Assembly (NCBI GenBank): GCA_965200145.1
Contig: CBDATG010000002.1
Coordinates: 992,001-1,056,000 of the forward strand
From: CBDATG01 sp965200145
Lineage (GTDB): Bacteria; Chloroflexota; Dehalococcoidia; Lucifugimonadales; Lucifugimonadaceae
Length of the DNA: 64,000 nucleotides
Reading direction: 5' to 3'
The notes beneath the pieces were generated by a model. That model saw nothing but the letters and a program-made list of their open reading frames with translations, did not search any database and was not told the origin of the DNA. Shown here in pieces: positions 25,987 through 35,462 of the stretch. The stretch's first letter is position 1; every line of letters starts with the position of its first letter. A program made the translations under genes and the position numbers.

Positions 25987-26919
25987 ATGAACACCTACAA
26001 CAGCACTTCAACCGAGTCGCAGCTCGACCCAGCGGTTGCACCTGGGCACGCGCAGAACGGTTTCTCTCGACTAACGGTCAACGTCTGGCACTTCGCGCGC
26101 CGTTATCCCGTCATTCCGGCTTTCATACTTCTACTCCTGCTGTTCACCGCCATTTTCGGCGACATCATCTCGCCTCACGACCCCATCAAGACAGACGTCC
26201 TTGATCGTCACACGCCGCCAGCATGGTTGGAAGACGGAAGCACCGAGCACCTGCTAGGAACCGACGCACTCGGCCGTGATGTGCTGAGCAGAATCATCGG
26301 CGGCGCAAGAATCACCGTGCTGATCGTGGCAGCATCCGTTACTACGGGGATCGTGGTCGGCACGACTCTCGGGCTGGTAACCGGTTACTTCGGCGGTTGG
26401 TTTGACGACGTGACAATGCGGATCGTAGATGCATGGACCATACTCCCGCAACTGCTGATAATCATCGTCGTAGTACTCACATTCGGCCAAGGACTCCCGG
26501 TGCTGATCGGAGTGTTGGCGATGATCTCATGGCCGGGCGCGGTAAGACTGGTACGCGCCGAAACCCTGTCGCTCCGCAGCCGCGACTACGTAGCATCCGC
26601 CCGAGTCGCCGGTGCATCACGACCCAGAATCATCTTCAGACACATACTCCCAAGCGTCATAAACCTAGTCATCGTGACCGCAACACTAAGCACCGGGACG
26701 ATCATCCTCACAGAAGCAAGCCTGAGCTTCCTAGGAGCCGGAATACCGCCGCCCGCACCGTCGTGGGGCAAAATGGTCGGCGACGAACGCCAATACGTAG
26801 GCGCAGCATGGTGGGCGACATTCTTCCCCGGACTAGTGATCGCCCTGGTGGTGATGTCAGGAAACTTCCTGGGAGACTGGCTGAGGGACCACTTCGACCC
26901 GACGTTGCGGCAGTTGTGA
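25987..26919 (+). CDS. Dpp/Opp-type ABC permease, DppC-like
   Basis: The 310-residue product shows the DppC pattern: an N-terminal membrane helix after a polar leader, HLLGTDALGRDVLSRIIGGA, and the EAA loop SRDYVASARVAGASRPRIIF before GTIILTEASLSFLGAG. Together with the upstream DppB-like protein it forms the membrane channel for the lipoprotein-delivered solute. It ends 67 bp before the convergent restriction enzyme gene. Confidence 0.9.
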   Translation: MNTYNSTSTESQLDPAVAPGHAQNGFSRLTVNVWHFARRYPVIPAFILLLLLFTAIFGDIISPHDPIKTDVLDRHTPPAWLEDGSTEHLLGTDALGRDVLSRIIGGARITVLIVAASVTTGIVVGTTLGLVTGYFGGWFDDVTMRIVDAWTILPQLLIIIVVVLTFGQGLPVLIGVLAMISWPGAVRLVRAETLSLRSRDYVASARVAGASRPRIIFRHILPSVINLVIVTATLSTGTIILTEASLSFLGAGIPPPAPSWGKMVGDERQYVGAAWWATFFPGLVIALVVMSGNFLGDWLRDHFDPTLRQL

Positions 26920-26986
26920 GGTTGGGGATGGCACAGTCAACATCTTGCGGACTGGTAATCCGGTGCGCGCACTGGGCCGCCACCCA

Positions 26987-29900
26987 CTAGTCGGTGTACT
27001 GCCCGTAGCCCACACCGCAGACATGCGGTTCGCGGTGCAACAGGTGTCGCAGACTGGACAGTTCGTCGGCATCCCAGCCCATCGCTTCCGCGACGGCTTC
27101 ATCCCATAAGCGTCGCACTTCACACTCGCCTTCGCCGAACTGCGGGACCTCTATGTCTTTGGTCATTTCCCAGCAGCTAGACAGGATGCCGAGGATGCGC
27201 TCATCCTTGATGTTAGGGATGCGGATTGAGTTGGCGACAACCGGATGGTACGTAGGATATGACAGCATTTTGCCAACGTTCCGCATCAATTGCAGACGAC
27301 CGGGCGTTGCATTGATAAACACAGCCAAAGCCTTCGCTTTGACCGCTGAAAATCCCGTGACCGGCATCCAACCATGCCCAAGGTAAGTTATATCATCCGC
27401 CGTCGCAGTGACTCGTCCCGTCTTTGTATTCTGGCCCGCGGTAATCAGCAAATGTCCGGCCTTTTGTAGGATTGGATCTGTTTCCTGTCCGGCACCTATG
27501 GTTCCGTTCTTCACTGTTCCAACTTTTTGCTTGCGCACCCAGTGCTCATCCGGCCTGCTTTGGATTCGAGTCTGTCCTTCCGCTCCTTTGGACATCAGTA
27601 TAGGAAAACTGCCAGGAGCGTCAGCGTAAGTGCGCTCGTGAGAGCTAATCAACTGGCGGCCAGTCTCCGCCGGCACCCCACCAGCGCGACCCAAGACTCT
27701 TAGTTCTGCATGGGTGGCGAATCGATACGCAGCATCTGCCAATTCCGGGGAACGCCAAACACCTGGAGTCCAGTCGCCCTCTTCGATCCGTTCAACCGGC
27801 CAGTGGGAAACCTCTCCCCACCCATTAGCAAGGTTTCCTTCTCGGCACACTTGAATCTGTTCGTGAAGGTCCGCCGCCTCTTCGTCATTGGCAGGCATCC
27901 GATCAAGGGCGATGAACCGGGTAGGAGTTGCGGGGCCGTCATGCCTCTTCGCGACGACTATGCACTCGTTAATTCCGGTTCCCTGGCTCATGTTGACTTG
28001 CGTCGGAACATGGCAAGCGACGACAGTCCGAACACTGAATCGCCTTGCGGTTTCTCGTCGCTCAAAAGCCGCGGAAGGGGCCGAAAGGTTTACGCTCGGA
28101 CGTATCGAAGCGAAGACACTGTCCGTTGGCAACAAACACTTATCGGCCAGCGCGTTGAATAGCGGAGCGATGGCATTCTTATTCGCGAAGTCCGACATTG
28201 CCGGGTCATTCGCGGTCAATGCATTCTCCAATTTATCAACCCTGGAGCGCAGACTGCGCTGGGCTTCTCTTGGGAACTTCTGTCCCATGTTCGCCCGGTT
28301 TGTGAACGGCGGATTCATGATGACGATGCGGGATTCATTGGCGGCTTCGACGGCATCTTCCAACTCCGCATCGTCCCCGTCACGCCCCCAAACTTCGCGT
28401 GACCCAATGTCCTCATCTCCCACTCTCATAGCGTCATCGCCTGCAATCATTGCGCGTTGACCCAAAAGCTCAAGCGTTCCAGCGCGTGATTCTGAGGAAC
28501 CAAATCCGCTAGGTCCGTACGGCATGAGATGAAGACCCATTTCGCGGTATCTGATACCTTGGTTGCCCGCGGTCAGCTGCGATGCCGCCAGTTGCAAGGA
28601 CACGGGGTTGATGTCCATACCCTTTATCGTCTTCTCAACCGCCGTTCTCTGCAACTTTCCAACCTCTCGCTCGTTGGCACCATGTTCTCGCGCGCGTCGC
28701 TTCATCTCCGTCAGCATGGCGGCCAGTAGCGTCCCGCTGCCACAGGCGAGGTCTACCACTTTGGTGGAGCGCCAGGTTTCCTCGTCTGACCAGTCAACAT
28801 CTCCGACCGCGTCGAGGGTCAGGCGGGCAGTTAACGAAGCCGCAGCTGGGCGCGTAAAAAACGCGCCATCGGATGTCTGATCACCCATAACGCTGTTGAA
28901 CAGAGCACCCGCATGGTCAGCACCCATGTTGGCGTACGTCTCAGCTATGCGAGCAGCCTCCGATGCTAGGTGCCGCAACGCGCGTTCCAAACCACCTAGC
29001 TTGCCCGTGTCCTCGATAAGGTATATCACCTCGCGGGCAGGTTGCATCACGGGCTTGAAGTCGCGCTCGATGATTTCGTTCCACTGCCGAGTCACTCTAC
29101 GAACGACATTGACACTGCTGCTAACGGTTTCCAAATCGTCCACACCGGGCATCCAGCGTCCGTTTGCGATACGCTGATGCAACATCGCCGCATTCATCAT
29201 AAGCAAGGCCGCTATCGTGCAACCGTCAGCACGGTCTTTATCCGACTTGAGATTATCGATCCCGAAGTGTCGATCCAACACAGGCTTGAGGCAATCCGCC
29301 TCAAGGTGATGCGCAGCTTCCTTCACACCGACCTCCAATAGGTTTAGGTCGCGCATGATACGGTTGGTCGTCAGGCCAGACTTAGCAAGCAGGTTCATCC
29401 TGATGGCATTGGAGTTCTCATCCCACTTGAGCCGTTCGAAGGCTGTCATGACCGCCTGTTCTCCTTGCGGCAAACGTGGGGCCTTGTCCTGCTCTGGCAA
29501 TCTAGTTCCACTCTTCCCGTTGGCCATGTCTAGGCCACGCTTCCTTGACTTCTCGTAGTCGACGTTGCCTTGGATCTCGCCGGCCTTGGGTTTGTCGCGC
29601 ACCACCTTGTCGATGCGGAGTTCATTGTTAGAGCCGTCTTTTCGGACACCAGAAATGATGTGTGTTGGTTGCACATCCTGTGGCGCGTCGGAGATGGCGA
29701 CAGTTGGAATCGGTTGAAACCTCTCCTTTTCGGGCGTAGTATTGCCATCCAAAACGCGATTGACTGCTTTGGGTGCTTCGCCAGGTGCTCCCTCATGCTC
29801 GTGATACGAAACTCTGTCTGCTCCTTTGTCAGCAATCACCACGATGGCGCGTTCAACCTTCGGTGTTGGAGGTAGTCGCAAGTCGAGCATATCTGCGAGA

Positions 29901-31984
29901 TTGTCCTCAATACGCCGGTCGTGCGCGCGGAGTGCCAAGAGTATTTGCCCGAGCTCCTCCCAATCCTGCCTATCACTGACGCTCAGCCAAAGCTCTGGAT
30001 CAACATTCGGCGGAATCACGATTGGACAGATAATGTAGCCCATCTCTTTCCCGGGCATCGTACGCATCGCGCGGCCTACAGCCTGAATCACATCAATGGG
30101 GCTCTTGCGCGGCTCTAGGAAACCGACTGCAGACAGCGATGGCGCGTCCGTGCCCTCGCCGAAGATGCCAACATTGATAATGCCGTAGGGTTCATCTGCC
30201 GAGGCATCGGCCAGTCGCTGTTTAGCGTTGTCGCGCGCCGTTACGTTGTCAGTCGCATCGAGGTGTTCAAGCTTGTACGGCGCAACCGGCCGCTCTACAT
30301 TGTTCTCCTTGAGCCAGTGGCTCAACCAACCGCGAACCGCATCAGTCTGGAGGGCTTTCGTCATATTCTTTGACTTGTCGACGGTGTTCATGAACGCGAT
30401 GCAGCTCTTGATCGGAACCTCGTCGCTTCGTTCGGTCTGTGTGGCACCGCCCATAACCATCGCGAATGCGAGCCCCTGCAGGAAGTTACTCGTCGTGAGC
30501 GGTCGGCGCGACTTCATGTCCGTTTCGCGGGCCAGACGATTAGCCTGCTGGTAGGCTTCGCGGTTATTGATGCCAATCGCGATTATGCGGTAGTCAGCCA
30601 ACCAACCGTTCTTAACGGCTTCAAAGTAGCTCTTCCGATAAAGATCAACTCCAAATGTCCGTTCGTCATCCATTGTGCGAACAAGCCATTCATCATTGGA
30701 TCGCCAGCCTGCCTTTCCCAAGTCATAGATGCGCGGCGTTGCGGTTTGATAGACCCGATACTTCGCGGGAAACGCATCGTTGTCGTGGCACAATGTGAAG
30801 TCACGCAGAGGTTGTTCGTCCTCCTGACGTTTCTCTTGCGACCGTGCCCTGCTCCGGCGCAATCCCGCTGTTCGATGAGCCTCGTCGGCGATTAGCACAC
30901 TGACAGTAATGCCGGTTTCGGCCAGAGCCTCTGCGATTCTGTGCCCGCTCTGGTACGTACCGAAAATCACACTGATTTCCTCGGATTCCTCGCCAGCCCG
31001 CATCCATTTCGCGATTTCGCCCGATTTCGTGGTGACGAGACCTTTCACCTCAGATGCGCTAACGTTGCTGTTATCGGCTGTCTGGTCTTTCTCCGTGTCG
31101 CGTTTATCTTCCTTCTTCGGATCATAACCGGCAGTCTCGTCTGAGCACACCGCCAAGGCGCGCACTCTAACTTCGGCATGTTGCAAGTACTCGCGCCGTA
31201 TCTGCGCCACCAGCGCAATCGATGGACATAGCACTACGGACACCGCGCCAGACGGAGTCAGCTCCTCGACAATACGGAGGCTTATGCGTGTCTTGCCAGT
31301 ACCACACGGTAGGATAATCTTGCCGCGAGCCTGGCCAAAGGGGAGCCCCCCGCTATTGGACTGCTCATGCTCGCGCAGGATTCGAACACTCTTGGCGACA
31401 GCCTCGCTTTGCATGCACGATTTAGTCCGCCGCGGCGCATCAGCGGGGTCTGTGTTCGGTTCGGCACAATGAGGACAATCGGCCTGATAGGAATTGTCAG
31501 AGTCAAGCTGTTGACGAAGGTCAAGCGCTATGTTGACCTGCTTGATCGGTTTGCCGTGCGTCGAAACAGCTTGCAACGCGTTAGCACCCACTGGAACGTT
31601 ACCGTTGGTCACGATCCAACGCTCCGCCCAAAGCGCACCAGCCGACGCGTTGGCGAAGGAGTCGATCTCCGATTTGCTAATCGGTGCTCCGGCACCGCGT
31701 TCATCAAGCTGGCGAGCCTTGCACTGAATCGCGATGTGTTCACCATCGCTGCGCCGCACTGCTACTATATCAACCCCGATGTCTCGCTTCGTAACTCCGG
31801 GAAACTGCTCCTCCCGAGCAGGCCATTCGGACCAAAGGTAGGACTCCGCGATGTCCCACTCCCTAATCATCGGTCCAGCGTTGCGCGTCGCCACTTCCAG
31901 CCACTCGCCAGCCGTTTGGTGCTGGCTCGCCTCATCAACAAGGTTGATCAGTTCTTCAAGTTCTGTGCGTTCGTCTGTCATCAC
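26987..31984 (-). CDS. Single-chain Type ISP restriction-modification enzyme
   Basis: The 1665-residue product combines all functions of a Type ISP enzyme. First comes a PD-(D/E)XK nuclease (IGVDIVAVR, Asp72; IAIQCKAR, Gln87 and Lys89). An SF2 helicase/translocase follows (Walker A PCGTGKT at 226-232, DEAH in LIADEAHRTAG, motif VI QAVGRAMRTMP). Next is a gamma-class N6-adenine methyltransferase (motif I VVDLACGSGTLLAAM, motif IV NPPF), and then a C-terminal target-recognition region. Length matches LlaGI/LlaBIII-like enzymes, which methylate one strand and cut after head-on translocation. A cysteine cluster (CPHC...C) between nuclease and helicase may bind zinc. No separate specificity subunit is needed. 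Recognition site unknown. Confidence 0.92.
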   Translation of the reverse strand: MMTDERTELEELINLVDEASQHQTAGEWLEVATRNAGPMIREWDIAESYLWSEWPAREEQFPGVTKRDIGVDIVAVRRSDGEHIAIQCKARQLDERGAGAPISKSEIDSFANASAGALWAERWIVTNGNVPVGANALQAVSTHGKPIKQVNIALDLRQQLDSDNSYQADCPHCAEPNTDPADAPRRTKSCMQSEAVAKSVRILREHEQSNSGGLPFGQARGKIILPCGTGKTRISLRIVEELTPSGAVSVVLCPSIALVAQIRREYLQHAEVRVRALAVCSDETAGYDPKKEDKRDTEKDQTADNSNVSASEVKGLVTTKSGEIAKWMRAGEESEEISVIFGTYQSGHRIAEALAETGITVSVLIADEAHRTAGLRRSRARSQEKRQEDEQPLRDFTLCHDNDAFPAKYRVYQTATPRIYDLGKAGWRSNDEWLVRTMDDERTFGVDLYRKSYFEAVKNGWLADYRIIAIGINNREAYQQANRLARETDMKSRRPLTTSNFLQGLAFAMVMGGATQTERSDEVPIKSCIAFMNTVDKSKNMTKALQTDAVRGWLSHWLKENNVERPVAPYKLEHLDATDNVTARDNAKQRLADASADEPYGIINVGIFGEGTDAPSLSAVGFLEPRKSPIDVIQAVGRAMRTMPGKEMGYIICPIVIPPNVDPELWLSVSDRQDWEELGQILLALRAHDRRIEDNLADMLDLRLPPTPKVERAIVVIADKGADRVSYHEHEGAPGEAPKAVNRVLDGNTTPEKERFQPIPTVAISDAPQDVQPTHIISGVRKDGSNNELRIDKVVRDKPKAGEIQGNVDYEKSRKRGLDMANGKSGTRLPEQDKAPRLPQGEQAVMTAFERLKWDENSNAIRMNLLAKSGLTTNRIMRDLNLLEVGVKEAAHHLEADCLKPVLDRHFGIDNLKSDKDRADGCTIAALLMMNAAMLHQRIANGRWMPGVDDLETVSSSVNVVRRVTRQWNEIIERDFKPVMQPAREVIYLIEDTGKLGGLERALRHLASEAARIAETYANMGADHAGALFNSVMGDQTSDGAFFTRPAAASLTARLTLDAVGDVDWSDEETWRSTKVVDLACGSGTLLAAMLTEMKRRAREHGANEREVGKLQRTAVEKTIKGMDINPVSLQLAASQLTAGNQGIRYREMGLHLMPYGPSGFGSSESRAGTLELLGQRAMIAGDDAMRVGDEDIGSREVWGRDGDDAELEDAVEAANESRIVIMNPPFTNRANMGQKFPREAQRSLRSRVDKLENALTANDPAMSDFANKNAIAPLFNALADKCLLPTDSVFASIRPSVNLSAPSAAFERRETARRFSVRTVVACHVPTQVNMSQGTGINECIVVAKRHDGPATPTRFIALDRMPANDEEAADLHEQIQVCREGNLANGWGEVSHWPVERIEEGDWTPGVWRSPELADAAYRFATHAELRVLGRAGGVPAETGRQLISSHERTYADAPGSFPILMSKGAEGQTRIQSRPDEHWVRKQKVGTVKNGTIGAGQETDPILQKAGHLLITAGQNTKTGRVTATADDITYLGHGWMPVTGFSAVKAKALAVFINATPGRLQLMRNVGKMLSYPTYHPVVANSIRIPNIKDERILGILSSCWEMTKDIEVPQFGEGECEVRRLWDEAVAEAMGWDADELSSLRHLLHREPHVCGVGYGQYTD

Positions 31985-32306
31985 GAGGTCTAGCCCTCCA
32001 TCGCCTGGTAGTTCTTATGGACTTGCGCATCGCAACACTTGCGGCGGCCATCGATCCACTTCTTAAAACCAGATTCGCAGATTTCGTCCAAACGCGCAAG
32101 CCCCTCGTGTCAGTCTGTCAGCAAAGCGGATCTTAGCGAAAGCCTACGAAACCAGCGCGCCGTTGGAATAGATGTTACCAAGAAACGCGCGTTACGCCGA
32201 GAGGTTTCACAATCCCGGCCGTCCAGTTCCATCAGTCGCCGCATTGCGGGACTCCCCTGTCCTAAACCCCATCAAAGCCCACGAACTGCGCGCCGCTGCT
32301 CACCGG
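31985..32306. other. Gene-free stretch upstream of the Type ISP gene
   Basis: No reading frame is convincing here. It contains GAATAGATGTTACCAAG (32166-32182), identical to 12451-12467 upstream of the protease gene, in opposite orientation relative to its neighbour. I see no clear promoter box. Confidence 0.4.
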
Positions 32307-33173
32307 TCACGCATACGCCAGGTCTAGGCTGATATCCAGCGCGCGCGGCGAGTGTGTCAACTCTCCTACCGAGATGATGTCCACGCCCGTCGCGGCGATT
32401 TCCGCAACCGTCTCCAGTGTCACTCCCCCGGAGGCCTCCAACGTTGCCTTGCCAGAGTTGCCTACTACAACCTCGCGCATCTGCGCCGGCGCCATGTTGT
32501 CTAGCATCACGATGTCGGCACCTGACGCGATCGCCATCAGCGCATCCGACACCGACTCGACCTCCACCTCGATCTTCGTAGTCAGCGTTACCGTACTCCG
32601 CACCTGTGCCACTATCTGCGATATCGTCAATCCCTTACCGCGCAATACCGCCAGATGGTTGTCCTTAATCAGCACACCGTCGCCCAGGTCAGCGCGGTGA
32701 TTGATCCCGCCGCCTGCTAACACGCTGTACTTATCCAGCGCCCGCAACCCTGGCGCAGTCTTGCGAGTATCCGCGATCTGGGCATCCGTGCCGGACACCG
32801 CATCTACATATCGCGCTGTGAGCGTGGCGATTCCCGACATGCGCTGCAGGAAGTTCAACGCCACACGCTCTGCACGCAGTATCGACTGGGCTTGCCCTGC
32901 TACCGTCGACAGTGTCGCACCCGTGTCAACTCGATCCCCGTCCGACACGAACGACTCAAACATCAACCCTCGATCGACTGTCCGGAAAACCTCTGCAACA
33001 ACGCCTATGCCCGCGATCACACCTGGCTCTTTCGCGACCATAGTCGCGGTGCAGCAATAGTCGCCGTCGCCCAGCGTCGCGGCCGTCGTCACATCGTCAA
33101 ACGCCCCATCCTCGCGCAAAGCCCGACGCACCTGAGCGCGGACCCGCCTCGGATCCAATCTGGAAAGCGACAT
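32307..33173 (-). CDS. nadC: Nicotinate-nucleotide pyrophosphorylase (carboxylating)
   Basis: The 288-residue product is quinolinate phosphoribosyltransferase, which converts quinolinate and PRPP to nicotinate mononucleotide, CO2 and pyrophosphate in NAD synthesis. Readable signatures: ALNFLQRMSGIATLT, DTRKTAPGLRALDKYSVLAG followed by GGINHRADL, VLIKDNHLA, IEVEVESVSDA, VMLDNMAP and EASGGVTLETV. These contain the basic substrate-binding residues and the catalytic Glu-Asp pair. It begins 20 bp behind yebC on the same strand. Other nad genes are not in the window. Confidence 0.95.
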   Translation of the reverse strand: MSLSRLDPRRVRAQVRRALREDGAFDDVTTAATLGDGDYCCTATMVAKEPGVIAGIGVVAEVFRTVDRGLMFESFVSDGDRVDTGATLSTVAGQAQSILRAERVALNFLQRMSGIATLTARYVDAVSGTDAQIADTRKTAPGLRALDKYSVLAGGGINHRADLGDGVLIKDNHLAVLRGKGLTISQIVAQVRSTVTLTTKIEVEVESVSDALMAIASGADIVMLDNMAPAQMREVVVGNSGKATLEASGGVTLETVAEIAATGVDIISVGELTHSPRALDISLDLAYA

Positions 33174-33192
33174 CCGCTACCACACCCGCCGA

Positions 33193-33954
33193 TCAGGAGT
33201 CACCGGCATACTCCGCCAACACCTCATCGGGAAAATCAGCATTCGTGAATACCTTCGTCACATCGTCCAGCGACTCCAGCTCATCCAACAATCTCAACGT
33301 CTGCACAGCCTGTTGGCGGTCCATATCGACCGTGCTGTTCGGGATCATCGCAAGCTCCGCCTGCTCAACCTTGACATCATCTTGCGACTCAAGCTCGCCC
33401 TTCGCCCGCGCGAACTGATCGAACGGGAACGTCACGGAAATCATCTCGCCGTCTAAGTCAACATCCTCGGCGCCTATATCCATTACCGAAAGCGCAACCT
33501 CTTCCGGATCACTGCCGTCAACCGCCAGAGTCACCAGCCCCTTCTGCTCGAAGTTCCACGATACCGCACCGTTCGCCGCCAAGTTGCCACCGCTACGAGT
33601 CATCTTTGAACGTATCTCGGATGTCGCCCGTCTACGGTTATCTGTCACCGTCTGTATGATGATGCCCGCGCCGCCGGGTCCGTAACCCTCGTACGTCAGC
33701 TCTTCCAGGACACTCCCATCGCTTGACTTCCCCGAACCCTTGGCTACCGCACGCTCTATCGTATCCTTCGGCATGTTCTGCGACTTCGCGTTGTCTATCG
33801 CGAGTCGCAGGCGGAAGTTCATGTCAGGATCGTCAGACCCCTCGCGCGCCGCAACTGTGATCTCGCGCGAAAGCTTTGTGAACAACTGCCCTCGCCGCGC
33901 ATCCGCCACACCTTTCTTGTGCTTGATCGTGCTCCATTTCGAGTGCCCAGACAT
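33193..33954 (-). CDS. yebC: YebC/PmpR-family protein
   Basis: The 253-residue product begins with the family hallmark MSGHSKWSTIKHKKGVADAR and contains YEGYGPGGAGIIIQTVTDNR and GGNLAANGAVSWNFEQKG. YebC-family members have been described as transcription regulators and, more recently, as factors that relieve ribosome stalling at proline stretches. That would suit this organism's Thr/Pro-rich proteins, though the link is inference. AGGGT lies just before the ATG. It is followed by nadC. Confidence 0.95.
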   Translation of the reverse strand: MSGHSKWSTIKHKKGVADARRGQLFTKLSREITVAAREGSDDPDMNFRLRLAIDNAKSQNMPKDTIERAVAKGSGKSSDGSVLEELTYEGYGPGGAGIIIQTVTDNRRRATSEIRSKMTRSGGNLAANGAVSWNFEQKGLVTLAVDGSDPEEVALSVMDIGAEDVDLDGEMISVTFPFDQFARAKGELESQDDVKVEQAELAMIPNSTVDMDRQQAVQTLRLLDELESLDDVTKVFTNADFPDEVLAEYAGDS

Positions 33955-34011
33955 ATGACCCTCCGAAAGAAACTGAAACGAACTACAACCTAGTGGCTAC
34001 TCGGCCTCTGT

Positions 34012-34353
34012 CTACACGACATCGAGGCTCGCCCTGATGTTCGACTTGACGGCCGAAACGCGCAACAAAGACTGCATCGCACGCACGACGCGACCGTTAC
34101 GCCCTATCACCTTGCCCTTGTCAACATCGGCCACGCGCAACATCACCTTCAGACGGTCGCCTTCCCACTCCGTGCCAACCTCAACCGACTCCTGGTCGTC
34201 AACCAAGTGACCTGCTATATAAGCGATCATGTCGCGCGCCATAACCTCGTCCTCGGTTAGACCACCGTAATCTTCCGACGCGTCGGCACCGTCCATCGCG
34301 CCCTCCATAGCGTCGACGTCTCCCATGTTCTCCTGCGAATCCGATTCACGCAT
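34012..34353 (-). CDS. khpA: KH-domain RNA-binding protein KhpA
   Basis: The 113-residue product has an acidic N-terminal extension of about 40 residues and then the KhpA/YlqC core: DMIAYIAGHLVDDQESVEVG, VADVDKGKVIGRNGRVVRAM with the GRNG loop that contacts RNA. It overlaps rpsP by 8 nt, the classic rpsP-khpA order. rimM and trmD, which usually follow, are absent here. Confidence 0.88.
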   Translation of the reverse strand: MRESDSQENMGDVDAMEGAMDGADASEDYGGLTEDEVMARDMIAYIAGHLVDDQESVEVGTEWEGDRLKVMLRVADVDKGKVIGRNGRVVRAMQSLLRVSAVKSNIRASLDVV

Positions 34354-34612
34354 CTTTCGCGACTCCCTCTTGTGTCATTATTCCAGCCGACTTGAGCATG
34401 TGCGCCACAGGGTCCGACGGCTGCGCACCATCATTCAGCCACTTACGCGCACGATCAGCATCGATCTCCACGCGCGGCGGATCGGGTATCGGGTCGTAGA
34501 AGCCTATCTGCTCAATGAACCTGCCCTTTGCTGCCGCACGCTGGTCCGATACCACAATCCTGTAGTAAGGACGACCGCGCGATCCTATACGCCTCAATCT
34601 AATGCGAACCAT
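34346..34612 (-). CDS. rpsP: 30S ribosomal protein S16
   Basis: Starting at the ATG at 34612, the 88-residue product reads MVRIRLRRIGSRGRPYYRIV followed by GRFIEQIGFYDPIPDPP, typical S16. Longer upstream starts would add an unrelated extension and overlap the divergent gene. GGTGG precedes the start. S16 binds 16S rRNA during early 30S assembly. It is translationally coupled to khpA by overlap. Confidence 0.95.
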   Translation of the reverse strand: MVRIRLRRIGSRGRPYYRIVVSDQRAAAKGRFIEQIGFYDPIPDPPRVEIDADRARKWLNDGAQPSDPVAHMLKSAGIMTQEGVAKDA

Positions 34613-34781
34613 GTAACCACCGAAATCCGTGTAAGCATGTGTTTCCGCCGACCCCGCCGCGTCACTAGAACGCGCGGCAGAACCGGTCGTGTCATCAGAA
34701 ACCGATTCTATCGCAAACGACTCGCCCAGCGCATCAAGTACGCTAGAAAGGATACCCTGTTTACTTCCACTGCACTCACAG

Positions 34782-35462
34782 ATGCTCACGGTCAACGTCC
34801 TTTTCTTCGCCGGCGCGCGCCAACGCTCGGGAACGGCGCGCGTCCAACTGGAACTGCAAGGACCCATCACCGTGCGCGAAGCGGCACAGGCAGCGTGTCA
34901 AGCCGCACCTAACCAACACAAACTGCCAGACAACATCGCATTCGCAATCAACAACTCATACGCACTACCCGATCAAATTGTCAACGATGGCGACGAAATC
35001 GCGATCCTCCCGCCAGTCAGCGGCGGCGCACAGCGGCGCACCGAGCCTCTCGTACTCATCACTCCCGATCCCATTGACACGGAAAAGGTCGCATCAAACG
35101 TCGCATCAGACGCAGACGGCGCAGTAGTCATCTTCAACGGCATCACCCGCAACAACAACCAAGGCAGGCTAGTCATCAAACTCGAGTACGAGGCGTACTC
35201 GCCCATGGCAGAAGATACCATGCAGCACATCATCAACGAAATGCATGACCGGTGGAACATCGGAGCGGTTGCAGTAGCACACCGGACTGGCATCGTGGAG
35301 ATCGGCCAGATGAGCATGTGTCTAGCAGTCTCCGCACCGCACCGCGAGGACGCTTTCAATGCCGCGCAGTACTTCGTTGACGAACTCAAGCAACGGGTGC
35401 CAATCTGGAAAAAGGAACACTTCGTTGGCGGTGAAGTGTGGATTAACGACACTCCAGGATGA
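34782..35462 (+). CDS. moaX: MoaD-MoaE fusion (molybdopterin synthase, MoaX-like)
   Basis: From the ATG at 34782 the product has 226 residues. Residues 1-82 are MoaD-like (LTVNVLFFAGARQRSG...DGDEIAILPPVSGG), with the Gly-Gly that normally ends MoaD at 81-82. MoaE follows (VVIFNGITRNNNQGRLVIKL, LEYEAYSPMAE, AVAHRTGIVEIGQ, VPIWKKEHF with the catalytic lysine). The enzyme adds sulfur to precursor Z in molybdenum cofactor synthesis. Because the Gly-Gly is internal, cleavage would be needed to free it for thiocarboxylation, as proposed for mycobacterial MoaX. An upstream in-frame ATG at 34689 overlaps no homologous sequence. Its stop overlaps the next gene by 4 nt. Confidence 0.88.
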   Translation: MLTVNVLFFAGARQRSGTARVQLELQGPITVREAAQAACQAAPNQHKLPDNIAFAINNSYALPDQIVNDGDEIAILPPVSGGAQRRTEPLVLITPDPIDTEKVASNVASDADGAVVIFNGITRNNNQGRLVIKLEYEAYSPMAEDTMQHIINEMHDRWNIGAVAVAHRTGIVEIGQMSMCLAVSAPHREDAFNAAQYFVDELKQRVPIWKKEHFVGGEVWINDTPG

